Assembly (NCBI GenBank): GCA_030537495.1
Contig: JAUNMH010000014.1
Location: 1-39,210 of the forward strand
Direction: 5' to 3'
DNA: 39,210 nt
Origin: Clostridia bacterium
Lineage (GTDB): Bacteria > Bacillota > Clostridia > Peptostreptococcales > Anaerovoracaceae
The translations under genes and the position numbers were made by a program. Of this stretch, positions 25,375 through 33,277 are shown piece after piece; the stretch's first letter is position 1; every line of letters starts with the position of its first letter. Under the pieces are notes generated by a model. The model was not told the origin of the DNA. It saw only the letters and a list, made by a program, of their open reading frames with translations, and made no database searches.

Positions 25375-28300
25375 TTAAGCATAATCCACCGAAACAGCAG
25401 ACTTGCCGTAGTGCTGCCCTTGCAGAACGATACCGAGGTCGGTGGAATTGATATATCCATTTCCATCAATATCTGCGGCGGACTCTACTCCAGCGGTATT
25501 TGAAGGTTTACCATAGTTTTGTCCCTTTAGTATAATACCGAGGTCGGTAGAGTTGATATATCCGTTTTCATCAATATCCCCACACAGCAGTGTCATCGTG
25601 CTGATTGCGGCGTTAGCGTGGGTCATCAGGTCAAGCGGAGTATCTCCCACCACCACATTTTTAATTGTGTATTTCAAGTGTGCATCCTTCGACACTACCA
25701 AGTCGTAGGTGCCTGGAAGCACATTCTTGAATGTGAATTTGTGGATGATCTTTCCCCCACCTGTGCCTTCAGCCACTATATCCGCCGAATCCACATCATA
25801 GGCTTCCACACTGCCTCGCATAAGTTTGATGGTCGGTTTCACATTCGGATTGTAGCTTTCAACCTTGCCTGTTATGCTATATCCTTTCGGCAAAGTTACA
25901 GCGCCAACTGTGACTGAGAATGTTTGGCTAGTCTTATCAGCGTCAGTCACCTTGATTATTGCTGTTGTTGCAGCTGTTTCTGTTGACGGACGTGTGCCGG
26001 TAATCTTGCCTTGCCAATCTACCTGTAGCCAATCTGGGCCACTTTCCTTGGTGAAGATGTATGGCGTGCGACCGCCTTTTACAGCCTTACTGATACCAAC
26101 TTCCTTGATTTCAGTATCCACAACGCCTTCCGGAATCGCGTAGGCGGTATCATCCGCTAAGGTGAGAGATTTGTATCCAATTGTTACGAAGGTTGGATGA
26201 CCAATAAAGCTGCTATCTGTTTCCTTGACTCGGATTTCATACTCTCCGGTTTTCAGACCAGTCACCTCACCTTGCACATCAGAATACCAATTTTGTGTAC
26301 CGTGTACGCAATACTTCATTCCGATTTTCAAACCGGTGAGCTTACCATCATTTGCGTAAAACGCGGATGCATCAACCGTTCCGATTCCAGTCGGAGCTGC
26401 TGGTCGAGCAGGAATGATCAAAACTTGCTCATCGCTATTGCTCTCAGCCTCCGCATTTGTCTTCGTCAGCTTAAGGGTCTTGCCAAGCCATGCTTCTGAA
26501 ATAGGATAAGAGGAATCGGTCGTATCAGTTTTAAATGCCTGATCTATGCCATCTCCACTAATTCTATAGTCAGCACCTCTCTCTAGATTCCTAAGTTTTT
26601 CATAGCCGTAGTCGATTGTTGCCTTCGGCTTATCCTCTTTAACATAAACGGTGCAGCTCTTTGAGAAGTTTCCTTGCTTAGTTGTGGCAGTGATAACGGT
26701 TTTGCCCGGTGCGTAGGTTTTGATATTTCCGTTGTTATCTACTGCTGCAATGCTGGTATCGCTGCTGCTCCATTGGACGGTTTTTATAGTTGCGTCATCA
26801 GGGGTCACCGTTGCCGTTAAGGTTGCCGTCGATCCGTTGTCCAGCGTCAACTCGGACTCATTTAGAGTGAGTCCCGTAACTCCCTTAGGTACAGTTACTG
26901 CGCCGTACTGGACCGGAATGCTTGCAGTTGCATTATTGGCGTCAGTTACGGTTAAAGTGAAGGTTCCTGCAGGCTGCTCAGCCGTAGGCGTTCCCGCAAC
27001 ATACGCGTAGAATTCATCTGGACGGCTAGACTCTACAAGTTTTAGACCCTCAGGTAAATCTCTTGCGGTAAATTTATATGGCGCTTTGCCCCCGCTTACT
27101 AATCCGTGAATCTTTTTCCCTCTATAATATTTGTCAACCTCTAATTTTTCTATGTCTAGAACGTCGCTCTTCATAAAGGAAAGTGGATTATTAGCCTGGG
27201 TCTTAATCTTACCTTTTACCACCTTATTTCCGGCTTCATCTACAAGATATACGCCATCGTCATTACTTGTAAATTCTTTGTAGATAAAACCACACTTGCC
27301 TGTGATTTCATTACCAGAACCATCAACTTTTACAATTTTCTTATTACCAGGAATGGTAAAACGGTCACTATACGTGAAGATTTGTTCATCTGAATGAGAA
27401 ATCTTCAGCGAACCATCGAAATATATGGTTCCAGCATTCTCTGAAATGTTAATAGGCCCTCCAATCGCTCTGCCATTAGGTACGCTTATATTTATATCTC
27501 CGCTGCCTAATGTATATAAAGCGCTTATGCCAACTATTGGATCTCCCGGGCCATCAACTTTTACAACAATATTTCCAGAGGTGTTTGCTCTTACCCCTCT
27601 GCCAATTCCGTAACTGTAACTTCCAGCATTTTTAATATCGATGTCTAATGATGCCATGCCATTTAAATAGAAGTCGCCGTTACTTGATCCAATTCCATTT
27701 GCGTCGTATTGTTGCGCACCATTAAGTTTAATCTTTACTGAACAATCGGTTATTTCTAATCCGTCTCTTCCATCAATTCCTGTAGCATACAAGCTTCCCT
27801 CGCTTGAAAGATTTGTCTGTAGTATGTTTAAGGTTGGCGAACTTCCTTCACCCTTGATGGTGAGAATTCCAGATTCAGTATTAATTCCGCAAACTGTAGC
27901 TGGAGGATTTGCAGGTATGGTAATTGTGTTATTACCTTTTACCTTAATGTTCAGTCCTTCCTCAGATTTGATTATACCGCCGTTGTAACCATTCAAGGTA
28001 AGAGTCTTTGTTTCTGCTTCATACGACCAGTTTCCTGTTGTAGGGGTCATATTCTGACTATTCTCAAACTTGTCTTCTCCAACAGTAATGTACTTTGGAG
28101 GTTTTATAATGCCGTCGTAAACGATTGAAATGCTATCGCTCACGTTATTGGCATCGGTTACAGTAAGAGTAATGATTCCTCCTGGACCCGGTGTTGTAGG
28201 TTCTCCCGCAATATATGCGAAAAAATCAATGTAGTTATTGTGCTGGAAGAGATTTAAGCCATCCGGTAAATTTTCTACTGTAAATGTATAAGGTGCTTTA

Positions 28301-29442
28301 CCTCCACTTACTAACCCATGGAACTTTTTCCCTCTGTAGGATGTTCCTACTTCCAAAGTTCCCATATCTAGTACATCAGAATGCATGAAGGTAAGTGGAT
28401 TATTAGCCTGAGATATAATCTTTCCTTTCGCTACCTTATTTCCATCTTCGTCTAAAAGGTATACACCATAGTCAAGATTTGTGAACTCCTTATAGATGAA
28501 CCCGCATTTTCCTGCTACCTCACCGCCAGAAGCGTCGACTTTTACAATTTTCTTGTTGCCAGGAATTTCAAAGCTCGACTTGCGCGAGAAAGCAGAGTCT
28601 TCGTAAGAGTCCAGATACAAGAAACCTTCAAAGTCTATATTTCCTGCACCTTCTGAAATTACAAGGGATCCATTAATGGCTCTTCCTTTAGGCACTCTAA
28701 TGTAAACATTGCCACTTCCATATGCAAATAATCCTCCTACGCCAAAGCATCTTTTTCCTGCACCATCTACCGCTATAGATATATCTCCCGAAGTACTGGC
28801 ATACACGCCTCGACAGATTCCCCAGGTATACTCTTGGCCATTTTTCAATTCAATGTCCAAAGATGCCGTTCCTTTTAACTCGAAGCGTCCATTGCTCGAC
28901 AAAATTCCGATTCCAGCGTAGGCCTCAGTTCCATCAAATCTAATTTTTAACTCGCAATCAGTTACAACCAACCCGTCTCTTCCATCAATTCCTTCAACAG
29001 ATAAACTTTCCTTTGAGAACCCTGTCTGTGTTACCGTTAGTGACGGTGTTGTCCCTTCGCCGGTAATCTTCAGTTCCCCGCTTGTAATGTTGATTCCGTA
29101 GACATGATTTTTATCAGGATTTGCTGGAATCGTAACCGTGTTACTTCCCTTTACTACGATATTTAGGTCTCCGTTGGCCTCGATGTATTCACCATCAAAA
29201 CCATCAAGGGTCAAAGTAGAACTCGCTTTTTCCCACTTCCATCCACCACTATTATCAACAATGGTTTCCTGATTAACATCTACAGCCTCACTGGTTCCAC
29301 CTTTACTATCTGTAATATACAGTGCAGTCAAGGTGGTAGCGGCACTTACTTTCGCTGCCGTCAAAGGCATCATTGTAATCACCAGAATTATCGATAGAAA
29401 CATCGAAAAAAACTTTCCAACTTTTTTTCTTGTTTCCCTCAT
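25375..29442 (-). CDS. giant secreted beta-helix-like protein with C-terminal dockerin-like repeats
   Basis: A 1355-residue exported protein, first gene of a two-gene operon. A signal peptide (1-35, ending VSAA) is followed by two tandem copies of about 410 residues (about 38-450 and 451-860). Each copy has a strand-rich, beta-helix-like part (LTLDGF/LTLNGY, GIDGRDGL, GNKKIVKVD) and a putative Ig module (GLVSGGKAPYTFT). Then come a Big_2-like domain (about 875-955: VQWSSSDTSIAAVDNNG), further Ig-like modules and, at about 1285-1350, two dockerin-like calcium repeats, GDIDENGYINSTDLGIILKG and ADIDGNGYINSTDLGIVLQG. No glycoside-hydrolase or peptidase motif is seen. Ribosome site GGAGGG. Confidence 0.87.
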   Translation of the reverse strand: MRETRKKVGKFFSMFLSIILVITMMPLTAAKVSAATTLTALYITDSKGGTSEAVDVNQETIVDNSGGWKWEKASSTLTLDGFDGEYIEANGDLNIVVKGSNTVTIPANPDKNHVYGINITSGELKITGEGTTPSLTVTQTGFSKESLSVEGIDGRDGLVVTDCELKIRFDGTEAYAGIGILSSNGRFELKGTASLDIELKNGQEYTWGICRGVYASTSGDISIAVDGAGKRCFGVGGLFAYGSGNVYIRVPKGRAINGSLVISEGAGNIDFEGFLYLDSYEDSAFSRKSSFEIPGNKKIVKVDASGGEVAGKCGFIYKEFTNLDYGVYLLDEDGNKVAKGKIISQANNPLTFMHSDVLDMGTLEVGTSYRGKKFHGLVSGGKAPYTFTVENLPDGLNLFQHNNYIDFFAYIAGEPTTPGPGGIITLTVTDANNVSDSISIVYDGIIKPPKYITVGEDKFENSQNMTPTTGNWSYEAETKTLTLNGYNGGIIKSEEGLNIKVKGNNTITIPANPPATVCGINTESGILTIKGEGSSPTLNILQTNLSSEGSLYATGIDGRDGLEITDCSVKIKLNGAQQYDANGIGSSNGDFYLNGMASLDIDIKNAGSYSYGIGRGVRANTSGNIVVKVDGPGDPIVGISALYTLGSGDINISVPNGRAIGGPINISENAGTIYFDGSLKISHSDEQIFTYSDRFTIPGNKKIVKVDGSGNEITGKCGFIYKEFTSNDDGVYLVDEAGNKVVKGKIKTQANNPLSFMKSDVLDIEKLEVDKYYRGKKIHGLVSGGKAPYKFTARDLPEGLKLVESSRPDEFYAYVAGTPTAEQPAGTFTLTVTDANNATASIPVQYGAVTVPKGVTGLTLNESELTLDNGSTATLTATVTPDDATIKTVQWSSSDTSIAAVDNNGNIKTYAPGKTVITATTKQGNFSKSCTVYVKEDKPKATIDYGYEKLRNLERGADYRISGDGIDQAFKTDTTDSSYPISEAWLGKTLKLTKTNAEAESNSDEQVLIIPARPAAPTGIGTVDASAFYANDGKLTGLKIGMKYCVHGTQNWYSDVQGEVTGLKTGEYEIRVKETDSSFIGHPTFVTIGYKSLTLADDTAYAIPEGVVDTEIKEVGISKAVKGGRTPYIFTKESGPDWLQVDWQGKITGTRPSTETAATTAIIKVTDADKTSQTFSVTVGAVTLPKGYSITGKVESYNPNVKPTIKLMRGSVEAYDVDSADIVAEGTGGGKIIHKFTFKNVLPGTYDLVVSKDAHLKYTIKNVVVGDTPLDLMTHANAAISTMTLLCGDIDENGYINSTDLGIILKGQNYGKPSNTAGVESAADIDGNGYINSTDLGIVLQGQHYGKSAVSVDYA
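26862..29331 (-). repeat. internal tandem duplication of about 1.2 kb
   Basis: The coding sequence for residues about 38-450 is repeated as about 451-860 of the dockerin protein. Long identical stretches align, such as GKCGFIYKEFT, KKIVKVD and HGLVSGGKAPY, with many substitutions between. Boundaries are estimates by eye. Confidence 0.75.
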
Positions 29443-29552
29443 TTTGTTATCCCTCCTTTCTGCTTAAATTTCATTTGCTACTTTTCTCATTCACCTCTTA
29501 ATTCATCTGTAGCATTTGCCTTAGTGCTTGTATGTGAGTTTAGACTTTTTTC

Positions 29553-29589
29553 AAAAAAAATCCCCACCCAAATCTACAGAATGGGTGGG
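29553..29589 (-). terminator. terminator of the MATE gene
   Basis: On the minus strand CCCACCCA pairs with TGGGTGGG (29563-29589), followed by a run of eight T (29553-29560). It lies about 85 bases past the MATE stop and upstream of the dockerin operon. Confidence 0.88.
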
Positions 29590-29672
29590 AAAATTGAAAA
29601 TTTTCTTGAAATATAGTGGTTTTTTGGTAATTGGTGGTTTTGATATGGGGATGTTGTGCTGATACGAATCGC

Positions 29673-30989
29673 CTATTTGCGATATATAGCCAGGCCGACT
29701 AAATCTGCCAAAGCCCACCCAATTGGTATTGCCATCCAGATAGCGACGACGCCAAGGCTAGTGTTCGGCGCCAGGGTGTAGGCGAGAAGGACTCTGGTCC
29801 CCAGGGAAATTATTGTGAGGAGCAGGGAAACCTGTGGTCTGTTGATGCCGCGGAAATATGCGTACCAGAGGAAGAGGATTCCGATGCCGATATAGGCGGC
29901 TCCTTCGATTTTCAAATACCTTGCGCCCTCGGTTATGACAGCGACTTCATCAGCGCTGATGAAGATTCCCATTAGTTGCTTGGACAGAAGGAAAATGAAC
30001 ACGGAAACTGCCGCACAAAACACAACTGACACAATCACAGCGAGGCGCGTTCCTTCTTTTATTCTCTCTTTTTCTTGCGCCCCGTAGTTTTGTGACACGA
30101 AAATTGAGTACGCGTTGGAGAATTCCTGGGCTGGCATGTAGGCTAGGGTGTCAATTTTAACTGCCGCAGCAAAACCTGCCATGACCACGGCTCCAAAACT
30201 GTTAACGAGTCCCTGTATCATTAATATCCCAAAGTTCATCACTGACTGTTGCAGGCCTGTCGCCAAATCATTGAAAATGATCTGTTTCATGCGTGCGCCG
30301 CTCCAGAGAGTGGCGACATTGACTCGGCGCATGGCTGGCACTTTGGCGAAAGCATAGGCTGCCATTCCAATACCAGCAAACGCTTGGGAGATGACTGTCG
30401 CCAAGGCCGCGCCGCCGACGCCCTTCTCCAGGCCGACAACGAAATATATATCTAGAACAATATTCATAATCGCTGAAATTGCCAGAAACATTAGAGGCGT
30501 CTTAGAATTTCCCATTGCTCTAAGCAAAAATGCGAAGAAATTATACAGAAAAACAAATATAATTCCTGCGAAAACTACAGACACGTATTCTCTTGTCATT
30601 TCCATAAGTTCTGCTGGAGTCCGAAGTAATTTAAGAATTCCGTCCATGGCCGGATATACGATAAAACTTATAAGCATTGAAACCGCCAGTATGAACCAGA
30701 AAGACAGCCAGATATCCTGCTTCAGTTCCTGTTTTCGGCCTCCACCAAAATCTGCAGAGAAATATGCACCACTTCCCATGCATAGCCCGATTATTACCGA
30801 TGTTATGAAAATCATCAGCGTGTACGCGGATCCTACTGCCGCTAAGGCGTCTGCCCCAATAAATCTGCCCACAACAAAGGTATCCACCAGGTTATACACT
30901 TGCTGAAGCATGTTACCTGCAATCATGGGCAGGGAGAAGAGTACTAACTTGTTGAAGATTTTGCCTTCTGTGAGTTTTGATGTTTTCAA
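29673..30989 (-). CDS. MATE-family efflux transporter
   Basis: A 438-residue polytopic protein with about 12 hydrophobic helices in two MatE halves. The N terminus has the usual LTEGKIFNKLVLFSLPMIAGNMLQQVYNLVDTFVVGRFIG, and the second half contains GLQQSVMNFGILMIQGLVNSFG. The family exports drugs, dyes or metabolites in exchange for Na+ or H+; the cargo is unknown. The start is a TTG at 30989, with GAGGTG six bases upstream; the first internal Met is well inside the first helix. The ribosome site is only four bases from the T-run of the preceding terminator hairpin, so there is no room for its own promoter. Expression probably depends on read-through. Confidence 0.93.
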   Translation of the reverse strand: MKTSKLTEGKIFNKLVLFSLPMIAGNMLQQVYNLVDTFVVGRFIGADALAAVGSAYTLMIFITSVIIGLCMGSGAYFSADFGGGRKQELKQDIWLSFWFILAVSMLISFIVYPAMDGILKLLRTPAELMEMTREYVSVVFAGIIFVFLYNFFAFLLRAMGNSKTPLMFLAISAIMNIVLDIYFVVGLEKGVGGAALATVISQAFAGIGMAAYAFAKVPAMRRVNVATLWSGARMKQIIFNDLATGLQQSVMNFGILMIQGLVNSFGAVVMAGFAAAVKIDTLAYMPAQEFSNAYSIFVSQNYGAQEKERIKEGTRLAVIVSVVFCAAVSVFIFLLSKQLMGIFISADEVAVITEGARYLKIEGAAYIGIGILFLWYAYFRGINRPQVSLLLTIISLGTRVLLAYTLAPNTSLGVVAIWMAIPIGWALADLVGLAIYRK

Positions 30990-31002
30990 GGTGCACCTCG
31001 TG

Positions 31003-31035
31003 AAAAGACCTTGGGAAAGTGGCTTCCCAAGGTCT
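31003..31035 (-). terminator. terminator of surface protein copy 2
   Basis: A perfect 12-bp stem AGACCTTGGGAA / TTCCCAAGGTCT with a six-base loop (31006-31035) and TTTT on the minus strand. It lies directly before the MATE ribosome site, so it may act as an attenuator for that gene. It is nearly identical to the hairpin at 16238-16271. Confidence 0.8.
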
Positions 31036-31055
31036 GTAAATTTAGAATTATGCTT

Positions 31056-32996
31056 TTAGCCTTGAATTTCCACTTCGTATGGATATGTTGTATAAATAAC
31101 GAATCCTGTATCTCGTGGATCAAGTTCTGAATCAATTAGGTATGCGATTTCATCCATATTTACATAATATTTACCATTGATTTTATAACATTTAATGCTT
31201 ACAACCTGTCCGTCCCATATAATGCTTTTAGCTGAAAACTCTGCATAGCGTGTTTTTCCATCGCCTTTCTTTAGAGGCGCGGTTCCTGTGAAGGGACTCA
31301 TACTATTAACAACTATAGCATTTTTGTCAAACTTAACATTAAAGGACTTGTTAGTTTTTGCTGACAGCTTTGCAATGTCATCTATCTTGAAGTAGTATTC
31401 ATTCTTAATCTTATATGTTTCTATCTCGGCTTCTCCCCAGGATCTGTCTGTGCCAGCAATAGTAATACATTTTGTTTCTGACCTAGTCTTTATCTTTCCC
31501 TTGCCAAGTTTATAATAGTTGAAATAGCGTCCAAGTTCGCCACTTCTAATAGGTATATAACAAACCCGTCCGTTATATAGCACTTTATATATCATTGCTG
31601 ATTCTTTATATTTAGGTAATCTCTTAGGCTCTGGCTTGTATACAAACTTGCTGGTTCCGTAAACTATGGAAACGTCTCCTTCTTTCATTGAAATCGACCC
31701 GTTAACGGCATTAATCTTCGTTCTAGCACTAACGAAATCCAATTTGTATTTCTTTAGAATCTTAATTCCCTCAGCAGTATATGCCGTATCACCATATGCA
31801 GCATACGATCCGTTAAGAACCACTGTGCCCTTCGCATTTCCCAGCTTCTTTACATCATCATAGGAACAGCTACTAGTGAAGTTAGTTAGTGACTTCGTTG
31901 GAATATAGCATTTCTTGGAGTTAAACCAAACTTCGGAGAAACCATTTCCTGCATTTTTCTTTACAACCTGAATTTTGTAGCCGTCTTTTGCTGATGCAAC
32001 AGCTGTAGCTGATGCGCTTGCCTGACTCTTAATTTCTATCGAATCCGTAGTTTTCACTACTGCGTTGTACTGGATTGTTGGTTTACTCTCGTCTGATCGC
32101 TTAAGATTTAACCACTTTGCATTAACATAGTACAGGCCCTCTCTAAAATAAACCTGATAGTGTCCATTTATCGGTGTAGGATTAGTGACCTGAATCAGTT
32201 CATTTGACTTTATTTTTCCTGCTGACACATAGTTTTCGGCTATAGGAGTTGTCTTTATGAGAACATCGCAGGTTGCTGTTCCGGATGCAGTAACCTTAGG
32301 AATATTCCTATCGCGGTTGCGCATATCGTTTATATAAACGTCCTTAGTCCTAATAAAGTAAACAGCAGGCTTCCAGCTACCGTATTGCTCTGTTCCTAGT
32401 CCTCCGCAAGTTGAACTTAATCCTCGGCCCTGATCGATTCCTCCTACATCCCAAATGGCAGTCCAGTCCTTGTTATATCCTAAAGTATAAAATTTTGTGC
32501 CCTCAGCGACATAGAAGGCCGTGTTCTGGTTAGACGGATTGTTGGGACCTCGATAAGAGTACTTAGTCTTGCTTAATTCCTGAATTCTAAGATCATGATA
32601 GCTCTTAGATGGGCTTGAGAATGTAGCTTCAAAACATACTGGGGCTGCACTTCTCGTTCCTCTACCTCTTGTATTTACCGTGGCTACACCTACAACGTAG
32701 TTTTTCAAGTAGTTTGGTAACTCACGCTGGTACCATTCTCTAGGTACATTTTTAGAATAGTTCCATTTCACCTTGCCTGTAAGATTCTTCTCGCTGCCGT
32801 AAAGATACTGTGATAGGACTTTCATGTTCATAGGAAATGGATAAACTTCTGCATCTGCCCTATCAGTCTCACAAGGACGGTTTTCGTAGGCAAATGCATT
32901 AACGGGAACCATGGTAATTATCAGTGCCATGGTGAGAATTATAACTATTGATTTCTTAACTCCCGCTTTCCCCTTTTGCATTAGAAAAGTCTTCAT
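31056..32996 (-). CDS. secreted surface protein with SH3-like and stalk domains, copy 2
   Basis: A 646-residue paralogue of the product of 16290-18218, aligning over its whole length with only one small insertion (about three residues, near KRLPKYKES). By eye about three quarters of the residues are identical. The signal peptide (MKTFLMQKGK, then ALIITMVPVNAFA), both SH3-like modules and the C-terminal stalk repeats (YYFKIDDIAKLS, YYVNMDEIAYLID) are intact. The central part (VSARTKINAVNGSISMKEGD) and the C-terminal end (DPRDTGFVIYTTYPYEVEIQG) differ most. The ribosome site and start match copy 1. Function unknown. Confidence 0.8.
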   Translation of the reverse strand: MKTFLMQKGKAGVKKSIVIILTMALIITMVPVNAFAYENRPCETDRADAEVYPFPMNMKVLSQYLYGSEKNLTGKVKWNYSKNVPREWYQRELPNYLKNYVVGVATVNTRGRGTRSAAPVCFEATFSSPSKSYHDLRIQELSKTKYSYRGPNNPSNQNTAFYVAEGTKFYTLGYNKDWTAIWDVGGIDQGRGLSSTCGGLGTEQYGSWKPAVYFIRTKDVYINDMRNRDRNIPKVTASGTATCDVLIKTTPIAENYVSAGKIKSNELIQVTNPTPINGHYQVYFREGLYYVNAKWLNLKRSDESKPTIQYNAVVKTTDSIEIKSQASASATAVASAKDGYKIQVVKKNAGNGFSEVWFNSKKCYIPTKSLTNFTSSCSYDDVKKLGNAKGTVVLNGSYAAYGDTAYTAEGIKILKKYKLDFVSARTKINAVNGSISMKEGDVSIVYGTSKFVYKPEPKRLPKYKESAMIYKVLYNGRVCYIPIRSGELGRYFNYYKLGKGKIKTRSETKCITIAGTDRSWGEAEIETYKIKNEYYFKIDDIAKLSAKTNKSFNVKFDKNAIVVNSMSPFTGTAPLKKGDGKTRYAEFSAKSIIWDGQVVSIKCYKINGKYYVNMDEIAYLIDSELDPRDTGFVIYTTYPYEVEIQG

Positions 32997-33053
32997 TGTC
33001 TTTCTTCCTTCCTTTAATTTTTCGCTGTTTGTTTATCACCCTTTATCGTTCTT

Positions 33054-33083
33054 ATTATACCCCTTCCCCATATGCCAGGGCAA
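33054..33083 (-). promoter_or_regulatory. promoter of surface protein copy 2
   Basis: TTGCCC (33078-33083), 18 bases and TATAAT (33054-33059) on the minus strand. This region matches the one upstream of copy 1 almost base for base over about 100 bases. Confidence 0.7.
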
Positions 33084-33115
33084 GAAAAACAGTTCACGAA
33101 GTCAACGAATTCACC

Positions 33116-33268
33116 TCAGTGCTTATATGTAAGGTTCGCTGACCGATGAAGTGGTCCTTCGGCTGATTCGGCTAAATACACTCTGCCAGCCTCAATGTCT
33201 TCCATGCCTTTCTCAATTCCTTTGTTATAGTCTATTCGCTTGCAAAATGCAAGCAGCTCGCAATCTAT
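33116..33268 (-). pseudogene. possible antitoxin remnant
   Basis: An open minus-strand frame reads ELLAFCKRIDYNKGIEKGMED followed by IEAGRVYLAESAEG, then an unrelated tail and a TGA at 33116. The segment with GIEKGMEDIEAGRV resembles the C-terminal helix region of Phd/RelB-type antitoxins; compare QIKDGIDDIASGNTRPFSEA in the antitoxin at 37097. There is no N-terminal DNA-binding part and no adjacent toxin. It could instead be a chance frame; a 29-residue version starting with ATG at 33205 also exists. Confidence 0.3.
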
Positions 33269-33277
33269 TCATCAATT

